Shown here piece by piece: positions 10,519 through 17,755 of a stretch of DNA of 37,332 nt. This DNA is from Reyranella massiliensis 521 (GTDB taxonomy: Bacteria; Pseudomonadota; Alphaproteobacteria; Reyranellales; Reyranellaceae), in NCBI RefSeq assembly GCF_000312425.1, contig NZ_HE997181.1, forward strand, positions 4,845,995-4,883,326. Reading direction: 5' to 3'. Both the position numbers and the translations under genes were made by a program. Every line of letters starts with the position of its first letter. The stretch's first letter is position 1. Under the pieces are notes generated by a model that saw nothing but the letters and a program-made list of their open reading frames with translations, was not told the DNA's origin and did no database searches.

Positions 10519-11505
10519 TCAGTGCTCATGAGACGCGCTGCCCTTGCCGATCTCGGCCTTGATCACGAAGCTGTTCTTTGCGGCGTAGGTGTCGCCCGCC
10601 ATCAGGCCGAACTTGACCTCGATCCAGTCGGCGTCGCGCCCTCCCAGCTCGACTTCGCGAGCAGCGAACGTGTCGCCCTCGCGCACGAAGACCACGGTCT
10701 TGCCTTCGAGCGTCTGGATCGCACTCGACTTGATGGCGACGTCGACCGGCTTGGCGGAAAGCACGACACGGCCATCGACGAACATGCCCGGCCGCAGCCG
10801 GCCGTCGTTGGACACGACCGCTCGCGCGACCGACGACTGCGTATCGCTGGTACCTAGCGGCGAGACGTAGTCGATTTTGGACTCGATCGTCGAACCACCA
10901 TCCTCGACGTCGATGGCGACGGGATCGCCTACCCGCACGCGCGAGAAGTCGCGGCGATAGACGGCGAAGTCGATCCACATGGTCGAGAGATCGGCGATGG
11001 TGAAGAGCGGTCGGGCTTCCGAGGCGAACTCGCCCAGCGTGCCATCGCGGTCGATGATCGTGCCGTCGATCGGAGCTTTCAGTTCGTAGGTCGTGAGGCT
11101 CTGGTTGCTTTCGACAGTGGCCAACACCTCGTCCTTCTTCACCTTGTCGCCCAGTCGCTTGCGCATGCTGCGCACGACGCCGGGGAAACGCGGCGTCACC
11201 TTCACCAGCGCCTCCTGGTTGGGCTGGATGATGCCGTTCAGCCGCAGGACCTCGCGCAGCTCGCGCGGACCCGCCTGGAGAAGCTCGATGCCGGCGGCCG
11301 CGACCTGCGCGTCGGTGAGCTTCACGCCATCCTCGTCGTGCCCGTGACCTTTCTCGTCCTGCCCATGGCCCTTCTCACCGTGGCCCTTGGCCGTGAGAGG
11401 TTTGGCGGCCTGGCCGAACTTCGCACCGAAGACATAGTAGGCCGACGCCCCTAGGGCCGCGACGCAAACCACAGCAACTAGAAGAACTCTCAGGGCCTTC
11501 ATCAT
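10519..11505 (-). CDS. czcB: CzcB-type periplasmic adaptor of metal efflux
   Basis: Membrane-fusion protein linking CzcA to CzcC, 328 residues. An N-terminal membrane anchor or signal (VLLVAVVCVAALGASAYYVF) is followed by a histidine/glycine-rich stretch (three GHG units within about residues 42-62) that can bind metal ions. Next come the lipoyl/barrel-sandwich core (GIIQPNQEALVKVTPRFPGVV, then ELKAPIDGTIIDRDGTLGEFA) and the beta-barrel (AVYRRDFSRVRVGDPVAIDV). The last residues again contain histidine (SHEH). The ATG at 11505 overlaps the czcC stop as ATGA, which decides the start; the frame stays open far upstream but that part is antisense-like noise. Second to last enzyme-pump gene of the operon order C-B-A. 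Confidence 0.92.
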   Translation of the reverse strand: MMKALRVLLVAVVCVAALGASAYYVFGAKFGQAAKPLTAKGHGEKGHGQDEKGHGHDEDGVKLTDAQVAAAGIELLQAGPRELREVLRLNGIIQPNQEALVKVTPRFPGVVRSMRKRLGDKVKKDEVLATVESNQSLTTYELKAPIDGTIIDRDGTLGEFASEARPLFTIADLSTMWIDFAVYRRDFSRVRVGDPVAIDVEDGGSTIESKIDYVSPLGTSDTQSSVARAVVSNDGRLRPGMFVDGRVVLSAKPVDVAIKSSAIQTLEGKTVVFVREGDTFAAREVELGGRDADWIEVKFGLMAGDTYAAKNSFVIKAEIGKGSASHEH

Positions 11506-12782
11506 CGCGGCCTCCCCTGGTTTGCCGGGCTGCCGATCAACCCTTCGATGGTCGCGATTGATGTGTGGAAGCTCGCCAGTGCCTCGTGTTCCAGCAGCTC
11601 GGCATCGGCGACGGTGCGGTAGGCATCGAGAATTTCGAGCAGGGTGAAGCGGCCCTGGCCGTAGCCTTCCTCGATCGTCTTCAGCGAGGCGCGCGCCGCC
11701 GGAAGGATGGTCTTCCGCAGCAGGTCGAGCTGCTGCAGCGTGCCGTTGGCGGTGTCGTGCGCCTTGCCGATGATCGCGATCAGCAAGAGGCGGTTGACGG
11801 CGCGTTCGGCGCCGGTCTTCTGCACCGATTCCTGGGCTTCGCGAATGGCGCCTCGATTGCGGTCGATCACGTTGATCGGGATCGAGACACCGAAGCGGAC
11901 GCCATTGTCGTTGGTCTCGGTGTAATGCCGCCACGCCACGCTGGCCGTGATGTCGGGCAGCGGCTTCAGGCGCGCCGACAGTAATTCGCCATCACGCTGG
12001 GCACGAACCGCCGACCATCGCATGAGCTGCGGATTGTCCTCGATGGCCTTGATGAGGCTGTCGAGGGATGCGGGCTTGACGAGGCGACCATAGTCGCCGG
12101 CGACGGTGGCAAAAGTCGGCTGGTCCAGGCTCATGAGGGCGGCGAGGTCGCGCCGCGCTACGGCCAGCGCGGTTCGCGCACGCTCGCGCTCGAACCGCAC
12201 GAGGCCGACGGCCGCCTGTGTGCGCGAGACTTCGGAAGGCGAGGAGGCGCCCGCCTCGACCCGCCGCTGCATCAGCGGCACCAGTTTCTCCAGGGCGCCG
12301 GCCTGCCGTTCGAGGAGCTGGATACGGCGCTGCACCGACAAGGCCTCCACGAAGGCAATCGTCGTCTCCGAAAGGAGTTCGAGACGCGCCGCTTCGCGCT
12401 CCCAGCGGGCGGCATCGTAATCGCCCAGCGCCGCCTGGACGCGTGCGCCACGCTTGCCCCCAAGCTCTATGAGCTGGCTCAGCATCAGGGTCATCTCGGG
12501 CGTGCCGGTGAAACTGCTCTGGCCCTGGCCGAAATTGTCGACCTCCACGCCGACCGTGGGATTCGGCAGGGCATTGGCCTGCTCGCGCCGCCCATCGGCC
12601 ATGCCGATATTGCGGTCGGCAACGGCGATGCGTGGATTGGCGTTGGCGGCGCGTTGCAGGGCTTGCTGCAGGGTCAGCGGACCAGTGGTCTTTTGGCCCT
12701 GCCCTCGATTTTGACCCAACGCAGGCCACGACCATGCGACGGCGCACGCCGCGAGAAGCGCCCAGACGGCACGAATTGTCAT
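11502..12782 (-). CDS. czcC: CzcC-type outer-membrane factor
   Basis: TolC-family outer-membrane channel, 426 residues, the exit duct of the metal pump. It has an N-terminal signal peptide (VWALLAACAVAWSWPALG), then the repeated four-helix pattern: LTLQQALQRAANANPRIAVADRN, a long coiled section through LSETTIAFVEAL, the second repeat from about residue 250, and LKTIEEGYGQGRFTLLEILDAYRTVADAELLEHEAL, the usual OMF end motif. It begins at 12782 with little SD and ends with an ATGA overlap onto czcB. The preceding small gene is 66 bp upstream with a hairpin in between. Together C, B and A form a complete tripartite exporter. The family is clear; the metal is inferred from CzcA. Confidence 0.91.
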   Translation of the reverse strand: MTIRAVWALLAACAVAWSWPALGQNRGQGQKTTGPLTLQQALQRAANANPRIAVADRNIGMADGRREQANALPNPTVGVEVDNFGQGQSSFTGTPEMTLMLSQLIELGGKRGARVQAALGDYDAARWEREAARLELLSETTIAFVEALSVQRRIQLLERQAGALEKLVPLMQRRVEAGASSPSEVSRTQAAVGLVRFERERARTALAVARRDLAALMSLDQPTFATVAGDYGRLVKPASLDSLIKAIEDNPQLMRWSAVRAQRDGELLSARLKPLPDITASVAWRHYTETNDNGVRFGVSIPINVIDRNRGAIREAQESVQKTGAERAVNRLLLIAIIGKAHDTANGTLQQLDLLRKTILPAARASLKTIEEGYGQGRFTLLEILDAYRTVADAELLEHEALASFHTSIATIEGLIGSPANQGRPR

Positions 12783-12814
12783 CGACGAAACCCAAAGACC
12801 AGTGTTCGGCGCGC

Positions 12815-12831
12815 CGCCTGCTCGGCAGGCG
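12815..12831 (-). promoter_or_regulatory. 7-bp GC hairpin between the head gene and czcC
   Basis: Arms CGCCTGC (12815-12821) and GCAGGCG (12825-12831) with a TCG loop, in the 66-bp gap between the CzcI-like gene and czcC. It lacks a T-run, so it may be an mRNA-stability or attenuating structure separating the first gene from the pump genes. Function is inferred only. Confidence 0.35.
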
Positions 12832-12848
12832 ACAAGGAAAAAGAACGA

Positions 12849-13172
12849 CTAGGTCAGGGTTCGAGGGGGTGGAGAGTCCGCGTGGGGAGAGAAAGGCAGA
12901 ATGCCGGCCATGACGGGCACCGGCACGACATGCGGCGCGTGCAGCGGCATGCTCGGTGCTGTCATCGCCAGCAGCGGGACGACAGAGCAGAAATGACACT
13001 TCTCGACGGTCATGCCGACATCGCCGGCTGAACCATCATCGCTCGCAACGTCGAGAACGACCGCGACGGGCCCGATCTCGCGGGCCGAGGCGACACCGCA
13101 AACATGGAACACAGTAACCAGCGCCACCATCAAAGCGCAGACAAGCCGCAGCAAGGCTGCGGGCTGCGTCAC
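12849..13172 (-). CDS. CzcI-like / DUF2946-like small exported protein
   Basis: First gene of the metal-efflux operon. I start it at the GTG at 13172 (107 residues), which gives a compact signal peptide TQPAALLRLVCALMVALV ending VASA; an ATG at 13292 is in frame but lies only 4 bp from the operator and would leave a 44-residue tail before the hydrophobic core. The mature part holds EKCHFCSVVPLLA, a CxxC preceded by a possible histidine ligand, and ends in a proline-rich tail. Similar small cysteine-bearing periplasmic proteins (CzcI and DUF2946 families) often precede czc or copper genes and are suspected metal-binding modulators. Assignment by pattern and location only; function inferred. 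Neither start has an SD. Confidence 0.6.
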   Translation of the reverse strand: MTQPAALLRLVCALMVALVTVFHVCGVASAREIGPVAVVLDVASDDGSAGDVGMTVEKCHFCSVVPLLAMTAPSMPLHAPHVVPVPVMAGILPFSPHADSPPPRTLT

Positions 13173-13292
13173 GAGGGCGAACGAGGAGACGCTATTGGTC
13201 ACGGCGCGGAGTGAACGCGAGGAGCAGCGCGTCGTCAACACGACAGGAGACCTGAATTGTCGCACGTCCGATGGCGCGGTCCGGATACTCAT

Positions 13293-13315
13293 ACATTTGA
13301 ATATCTGTTCAACTA
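13293..13315 (-). promoter_or_regulatory. ArsR/SmtB-type operator before the metal-efflux operon
   Basis: Read leftward, the site holds TTGAACAGATATTCAA (13297-13312): an inverted repeat TTGAA-6-TTCAA inside a longer imperfect dyad. It has the TGAACA-x-TATTCA form known for SmtB-type metal sensors of the ArsR family. It lies about 125 bp before the chosen start of the CzcI-like gene. A perfect TTGACA box sits just upstream (13328-13333), although no well-spaced -10 is clear. The regulator gene is not in the window. The operator type is known-family comparison from memory; occupancy is inferred. Confidence 0.55.
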
Positions 13316-13329
13316 TTGTCGGACTGCTG

Positions 13330-14202
13330 TCAACCCTCCGGCGCGATCGACATCTCGAATCGCTTCGTCGCCCCCGGTCCGATCGAAACCATGCCCGGCT
13401 TGTCCTTGAGCTCACCGTCGAACGAGTCGGGACTGGCATGGCCCTGCCAGGGTTCGATGCAGACATAGCCTGCGCCCGGCTTGGTCCAGATGCCGAGATG
13501 AGGCATGCCCGGAAAGCTCACGCGGAGAGAACGGTGGCCCGGCGCGCCGTAGACCAGGCTGCGGCTTTCCAGCCTGTCGAAGATCAGTGCATCTTCGCGA
13601 AACAACTCATCGTGCAAGGCGAGCCAGCGACCCTGGACGGGTGTTGGATGCAGGACGGGACTCAGCAGATTGTTGGCGAGCCGGCGCACCTGCGCGGGCT
13701 CGTCGCGCTCGAAGACGATTTCGTGCGCCTTGCGCGGCGCTCCTGACGGCAATGGCCAGCGCAAGGCCGGATGGAAGCCGAACGAGGCCGGCATGGCCCT
13801 GTCGCCCCGGTTCGTCACCTCGGCCGTCACGTGCAGGGCGCCGCCTTCGATCCGGTAGATGATATCGAGGCGAAACTCGAACGGATACTGCCGGCGCGTC
13901 GGCTCACTGGCCTCAAGCCGCCAGATGCAATGCGCCTTCTCCGCCGTCACCAGCGTGAAGCGCGACGTGCGGGCAAAGCCGTGGCGCGGGATATCGAAGA
14001 TCTGGCCGTCGACCTTGATCTTCTTGTCCTTCGTCTCGCCGACCAGCGGGAACAACAGGGGTGCCCGGCCCGCCCACACGGCGGGATCGCCGTTCCACAA
14101 CAGGTCGGAGCCGTCACGGTCCTGCAGCCTTTGAAGCTCCGCACCTGCGGCGGCGATCTGCGCGCTGAGCGCGGAGTCAGATATCGAAACGAGGTCAGCC
14201 AT
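13330..14202 (-). CDS. Aldose 1-epimerase family protein (LacX-like)
   Basis: A 290-residue galactose-mutarotase-like beta-sandwich protein. Motifs: the N-terminal SAQIAAAGAELQRLQDRDGSDLLWNGDP block, APLLFPLVGETKD (conserved FP), PRHGFAR with the catalytic-type histidine, then FGFHPALRWPL and the C-terminal HLGIWTKPGAGYVCIEPWQG holding the catalytic-type glutamate. Such proteins interconvert alpha and beta anomers of sugars or sugar phosphates; no sugar genes are adjacent. I chose the ATG at 14202 because the fold starts there, though the frame is open further. The stop lies right next to the metal operon promoter, which partly overlaps its last bases. It is 58 bp downstream of the SulP gene on the same strand, possibly co-transcribed. 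Confidence 0.87.
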   Translation of the reverse strand: MADLVSISDSALSAQIAAAGAELQRLQDRDGSDLLWNGDPAVWAGRAPLLFPLVGETKDKKIKVDGQIFDIPRHGFARTSRFTLVTAEKAHCIWRLEASEPTRRQYPFEFRLDIIYRIEGGALHVTAEVTNRGDRAMPASFGFHPALRWPLPSGAPRKAHEIVFERDEPAQVRRLANNLLSPVLHPTPVQGRWLALHDELFREDALIFDRLESRSLVYGAPGHRSLRVSFPGMPHLGIWTKPGAGYVCIEPWQGHASPDSFDGELKDKPGMVSIGPGATKRFEMSIAPEG

Positions 14203-14260
14203 GTCGCATTCTGGTCGGCCTGACGCGCGCCGTGAAGAGATGACGTGCCGCAGCGCAGTA

Positions 14261-15970
14261 TCAGGCGGTACTGTCGCGATCTGACTGCCCGGCAAGAGCG
14301 TGCGCGACGCGGACCGCATCCTCGATGTGCGGCATGTAGCGGACATGCGGCCGACGGGCCCCCGCCCGCAACAGCGCGTGCCGCACGGCGGGCACAGCTC
14401 CCGTGACGAAGACGCGTACGCCGTGCCGGGCTGCCTTGCGGCCAATGCCGGCGATGACGGTGGCGGCCGTCGAATCCACGAACGGAACGGCCGAAACATC
14501 GATCACGAAGGCTTTGCGCTCGTCGGCAATACGGTCGAGCACGGCGCCGACGGTCGATGCCGTGCCGAAAAAGAAAGCGCCGGAGAGACGATAGACAACG
14601 ACATGGCGGTCGGTCGCCAGTGCCGGGTCGTAAGGAGTGCGCGGATCCGCGGTGTCGGGCCGATCGCCCGGCACCAGCGGCACGCGCTCTTCCACGCCCG
14701 AGGCCGTCGACATGCGATAGATGAACAGCGCCGCGCCCAAGGCAAAGCCCACGACGATGCCTTCGGTCAGATCGCGGAACACGGTGAGAAGGAAGGTCGC
14801 CAGCAGCACCGTCGCATCGCCGCGCGAGGAACGCAGCAGAGTGGCGAACTCGTGCTTCTCGGCCATGTTCCACGCGACCATGGCCAGCACGCCGGCCAGA
14901 GCAGCGAGCGGTATATAGGCCGCCAGCGGTGCAGCCAGCAGCATGAAGCCGAGCAGGAAGGCCGAGTGCAGCATGCCGGCAACCGGGCTGCGCGCGCCGG
15001 CGCGGACGTTGGTGGCCGTGCGCGCGATGGTGCCTGTGGCACAGACGCCCCCGAACAGAGCGGCACCGATATTGGCGATGCCCTGGGCGACCAGTTCGCA
15101 GTTGGACCGATGGCGGCGGCCCGTCATGCCGTCGGCGACGACCGCCGAGAGCAGCGATTCGATGGCGCCCAGCAAGGCGAAGGCGACCGCATCGGGCAGG
15201 ATGGCCTGGATCTTGGTCCAGGATATGTCGGGCAGACGCGGCGCCGGCAGCATGGAGGGAATGCCGCCGAAGCGGCTGCCGATCGTCTCGACCGGCAAGG
15301 CGAACAGCCCCGCCGCGACCGAGGCCACGGCAACGGCGATCAACATGCCGGGCCAGTGCGGACGCAGCCGCTTCAACCCCAGGATCAGGCCGATGACCCC
15401 GGCCGCAAGGGCAACGGCAGCCGGATTGATCGTATCGAGGGCCGGCGCCAGCGCTTCGAGCTTGGCGACGAACGGGCCAGGCTCCTTGCCGTCGAGCGTG
15501 AGGCCCAGGAGGTCCTTGAGCTGGCTCGCGAAGATGATGACCGCGATGCCCGAGGTGAAACCGACCGTGACCGGATAGGGGATGAACTTGATGAAGGTGC
15601 CGAGGCGCAGGGCCCCCGCCGCCGTCAGGAAGATCCCGGCCAGAAAGGTCGCCAGCAGCATGCCGTCGACGCCGTTCCGTTCGACGCAGGCGGCGACCAG
15701 AACGATGAATGCCCCCGCCGGCCCCCCGACCTGGAAGCGGCTGCCCCCTAGCGCCGAGATCAGAAAACCACCGACGATCGCCGTGAAAAGCCCACGTTCC
15801 GGTCCCGTGCCCGACGCGATGGCAATCGCCATGGAGAGCGGCAGCGCCACGATGGCGACGGTCAGTCCCGCGATGGCGTCGGCCCGAAACGCCGCGAGCC
15901 CGTAGCCTTCCCGCAGCACGGTGACCAGCTTGGGCGCAAACAGCGCTGAGGAGGGAACGTCGGCAGACAT
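14261..15970 (-). CDS. SulP-family anion transporter with STAS domain
   Basis: A 569-residue inner-membrane transporter of the SulP/SLC26 family, which moves sulfate, bicarbonate or dicarboxylates. The N-terminal half shows the family signature around AFRADAIAGLTVAIVALPLSMAIAIASG and GGSRFQVGGPAGAFIVLVAAC. About 10-12 hydrophobic helices follow, including AFALLGAIESLLSAVVADGMTGRRHRSNCELVAQGIANIG. The C-terminal cytosolic STAS domain (about residues 440-560) contains AFVIDVSAVPFVDSTAATVIAGIG; the DSTA serine is the position modelled on anti-sigma-antagonist proteins. Length and layout are complete. No SD precedes its ATG. The substrate is not deducible; no sulfur or carbon-fixation genes are adjacent. 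It diverges from the TRAP operon with a 192-bp shared intergenic region. Confidence 0.92.
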   Translation of the reverse strand: MSADVPSSALFAPKLVTVLREGYGLAAFRADAIAGLTVAIVALPLSMAIAIASGTGPERGLFTAIVGGFLISALGGSRFQVGGPAGAFIVLVAACVERNGVDGMLLATFLAGIFLTAAGALRLGTFIKFIPYPVTVGFTSGIAVIIFASQLKDLLGLTLDGKEPGPFVAKLEALAPALDTINPAAVALAAGVIGLILGLKRLRPHWPGMLIAVAVASVAAGLFALPVETIGSRFGGIPSMLPAPRLPDISWTKIQAILPDAVAFALLGAIESLLSAVVADGMTGRRHRSNCELVAQGIANIGAALFGGVCATGTIARTATNVRAGARSPVAGMLHSAFLLGFMLLAAPLAAYIPLAALAGVLAMVAWNMAEKHEFATLLRSSRGDATVLLATFLLTVFRDLTEGIVVGFALGAALFIYRMSTASGVEERVPLVPGDRPDTADPRTPYDPALATDRHVVVYRLSGAFFFGTASTVGAVLDRIADERKAFVIDVSAVPFVDSTAATVIAGIGRKAARHGVRVFVTGAVPAVRHALLRAGARRPHVRYMPHIEDAVRVAHALAGQSDRDSTA

Positions 15971-16065
15971 TTAACTAAAAATCTGTGTATTAACTGCTTC
16001 AGGGTAACGCCTGTGCGCGGTTGGGAGCAAGGACCAGTTTCCAGGTCTCACCCATGCACCCTCAT

Positions 16066-16078
16066 GTTGTCTGACAAC
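16066..16078 (+). promoter_or_regulatory. 13-bp palindrome, probable GntR-type operator
   Basis: GTTGTC-T-GACAAC is a perfect odd palindrome, 84 bp before the dctP start in the sulP/dctP intergenic region. Its core TTGTCTGACAA resembles operators of GntR-family FCD-domain regulators, which often control TRAP carriers for organic acids. No GntR gene is in the window. Assignment is by motif shape and context. Confidence 0.5.
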
Positions 16079-16162
16079 TTTGTCGCATCCGCGGGCAATC
16101 CCATGCATAGTCCGCGCAGGTCCCGGTCGCAGAACCATACAACAGGGCCCGTGGAGGAAGAT

Positions 16163-17158
16163 ATGAAGCGCAGACACCTGGTCGGCGGCCTTGCTGCCGC
16201 GACAATCGCCGCCCCCTTCATCCGGTCTGCAGGCGCACAGGCGCCACTGACCCTGAACGGTGCGGTGCAGTTCAACGACGATCACGCGTTCAACAAGACG
16301 CTGCTCAAGTTCGAGGAGCTGGTGAAGAAGTATTACGGCAAGCCGATCAACTTCACCTTGCACCGCAATTCTTCGCTGGGCCTCGAGAAGCAGTATTTCG
16401 AGTACATGGCGCAGGGCAAGGCGGTGGACTACGGCATCGTCTCGCCGGCCCACATGTCGACCTTCTCCAAGGCTGCGCCCTTCATCGACGCACCCTTCCT
16501 GTTCCGCGACCTCGCGCAATGGAACAAGGTGCTCGAAGCCGACCTGCTGAAGCCGGTGGCCGACGAGATCGCCCAGAAGGCCGACGTGATGCTGATCGGC
16601 TATGCCGGCGGCGGCGTGCGCAACATCTTCGTCAACAAGCCGGTCTCGAACCTGGCGGAGATCCGGGGCTTGAAGGTCCGCGTCCAGGGCGCGCCGATCT
16701 GGTCCAAGACCTTCGCCGCAGCAGGCATGTCGCCGACCGTCATCGCCTACAACGAGGTCTACAACGCCATCCAGAACAACGTGATCTCGGCCGGCGAGAA
16801 CGAAGCGGCCGGTGTCGAGACCATGAAGTTCTACGAAGTAGCGCCCAATCTCGCGATGACCGAGCACGCCATCACGATCCGGCCGATCTGCTTCTCGTCC
16901 AAGACCTTCAAGACCCTGCCGAAGGATCTGCAGGACGCGATCATCAAGGCCGGCAAGGAAGCCGGCGCCTATGGCCGCCAGGTCGAAAGCTCGGAAGACG
17001 AGCAGAAGCTGGTCGCGCTCGAGAAGGCTGGCAAGCTGAAGCGCATCCCGTTCAAGGACCGCGCCGAAATGAAGAAGCTGGTCGATCCGGTGATGGCGGC
17101 CTACGCCAAGGAGATCGGCGCCGACGGCATCTTCAACAAAATCGTGGCGACCAATTGA
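16163..17158 (+). CDS. dctP: TRAP transporter periplasmic solute receptor (DctP family)
   Basis: The 331-residue extracytoplasmic binding protein of a TRAP carrier, which delivers an organic acid to the DctQM membrane pair using the ion gradient. The N-terminus has a twin-arginine-like signal MKRRHLVGG...AGAQA, so Tat export is possible. The DctP fold is seen in the HAFNKTLLKFEELVKKYYG opening, HRNSSLGLEKQYFEYMAQGKAVDYGIVSP, APFLFRDLAQW, and LKVRVQGAPIW, whose arginine in the RVQ region corresponds to the carboxylate-binding Arg. The ATG at 16163 has a strong SD (GGAGG) and matches the signal start; an upstream ATG at 16013 adds unlikely sequence. The ligand is unknown. First gene of the dctPQM operon. 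Confidence 0.93.
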   Translation: MKRRHLVGGLAAATIAAPFIRSAGAQAPLTLNGAVQFNDDHAFNKTLLKFEELVKKYYGKPINFTLHRNSSLGLEKQYFEYMAQGKAVDYGIVSPAHMSTFSKAAPFIDAPFLFRDLAQWNKVLEADLLKPVADEIAQKADVMLIGYAGGGVRNIFVNKPVSNLAEIRGLKVRVQGAPIWSKTFAAAGMSPTVIAYNEVYNAIQNNVISAGENEAAGVETMKFYEVAPNLAMTEHAITIRPICFSSKTFKTLPKDLQDAIIKAGKEAGAYGRQVESSEDEQKLVALEKAGKLKRIPFKDRAEMKKLVDPVMAAYAKEIGADGIFNKIVATN

Positions 17159-17164
17159 TGCGTA

Positions 17165-17223
17165 AGCGCAGCGGAGCAACGCCTCCGCTGCGCTCTTTCC
17201 CGGCGGCCTACCGGGCGCTTTTT
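17165..17223 (+). promoter_or_regulatory. Tandem hairpins between dctP and dctQ
   Basis: First, a 12-bp perfect stem: AGCGCAGCGGAG (17165-17176) and CTCCGCTGCGCT (17183-17194) with a 6-nt loop, starting 6 bp after the dctP stop. Then CCCGG (17199-17203) and CCGGG (17211-17215) with a 7-nt loop, followed by CGC and TTTTT (17219-17223), weakly terminator-like. Placed to keep binding-protein mRNA abundant relative to the membrane genes, as found in many binding-protein operons. This role is inferred. Confidence 0.6.
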
Positions 17224-17239
17224 CCTGAACGGATTTCCG

Positions 17240-17755
17240 ATGCCCTCTCCTGAAGCTCAACCGCGCAGCCTCTGGCGCCGGTTCACGGCCGGCTATGCCC
17301 AGTTCCTGACCGGCCTCCTCGCCTTCTCCGTCGCCGTCATCGTCGTCCCCGTCACCTTGCAGATGGTGTCGCGCTACACCGATCTGATCCCGCCCTATAT
17401 CTGGACAGAAGAGATGGCGCGCTTCCTGTTCATCTGGATGATCATGATCGGCGCCATGATCGGCGTACGTGAAGCCTCGCACTTCGAAGTCGACGTCTGG
17501 CCGAGGCTCTCGAGACGCAGCGAGGCTGCGGTGCGCATTGCCGCGCGGCTCGGCATCCTGGCGCTGGCGCTGGTCTTCGTGGTGGGCGGTATCGAGTTCA
17601 CGCGCTTCGCCTGGCATCGCACCTCCGAGCTGGCAGAGCTGCCGCTCTGGATGATCCACATCGCCTGGCCGGTCGCCGGCATTACCTGGCTCATCTTCCT
17701 CGGCGAGCAGTTCTACGACGAAATGCGCATCCTGCTCGGCCGGAGCGTTCCGTGA
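17240..17755 (+). CDS. dctQ: TRAP transporter small permease (DctQ family)
   Basis: The 171-residue small membrane subunit of the TRAP carrier, with about four hydrophobic helices (about residues 21-41, 56-77 as WTEEMARFLFIWMIMIGAMIG, 97-119 and 133-155). The EEMARFLFIW motif followed by REASHFEVDV is typical of DctQ. It pairs with DctM to form the transport unit, where DctQ holds a structural or receptor-docking role. It starts 81 bp after dctP, beyond the hairpins, and ends with a GTGA overlap with dctM. Identity is secure from motif, length and position. Confidence 0.92.
   Translation: MPSPEAQPRSLWRRFTAGYAQFLTGLLAFSVAVIVVPVTLQMVSRYTDLIPPYIWTEEMARFLFIWMIMIGAMIGVREASHFEVDVWPRLSRRSEAAVRIAARLGILALALVFVVGGIEFTRFAWHRTSELAELPLWMIHIAWPVAGITWLIFLGEQFYDEMRILLGRSVP

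Noticed and set aside
14300..15751. 483-codon rightward open frame opposite SulP
   Set aside because: Antisense shadow of the transporter, with low-complexity composition.
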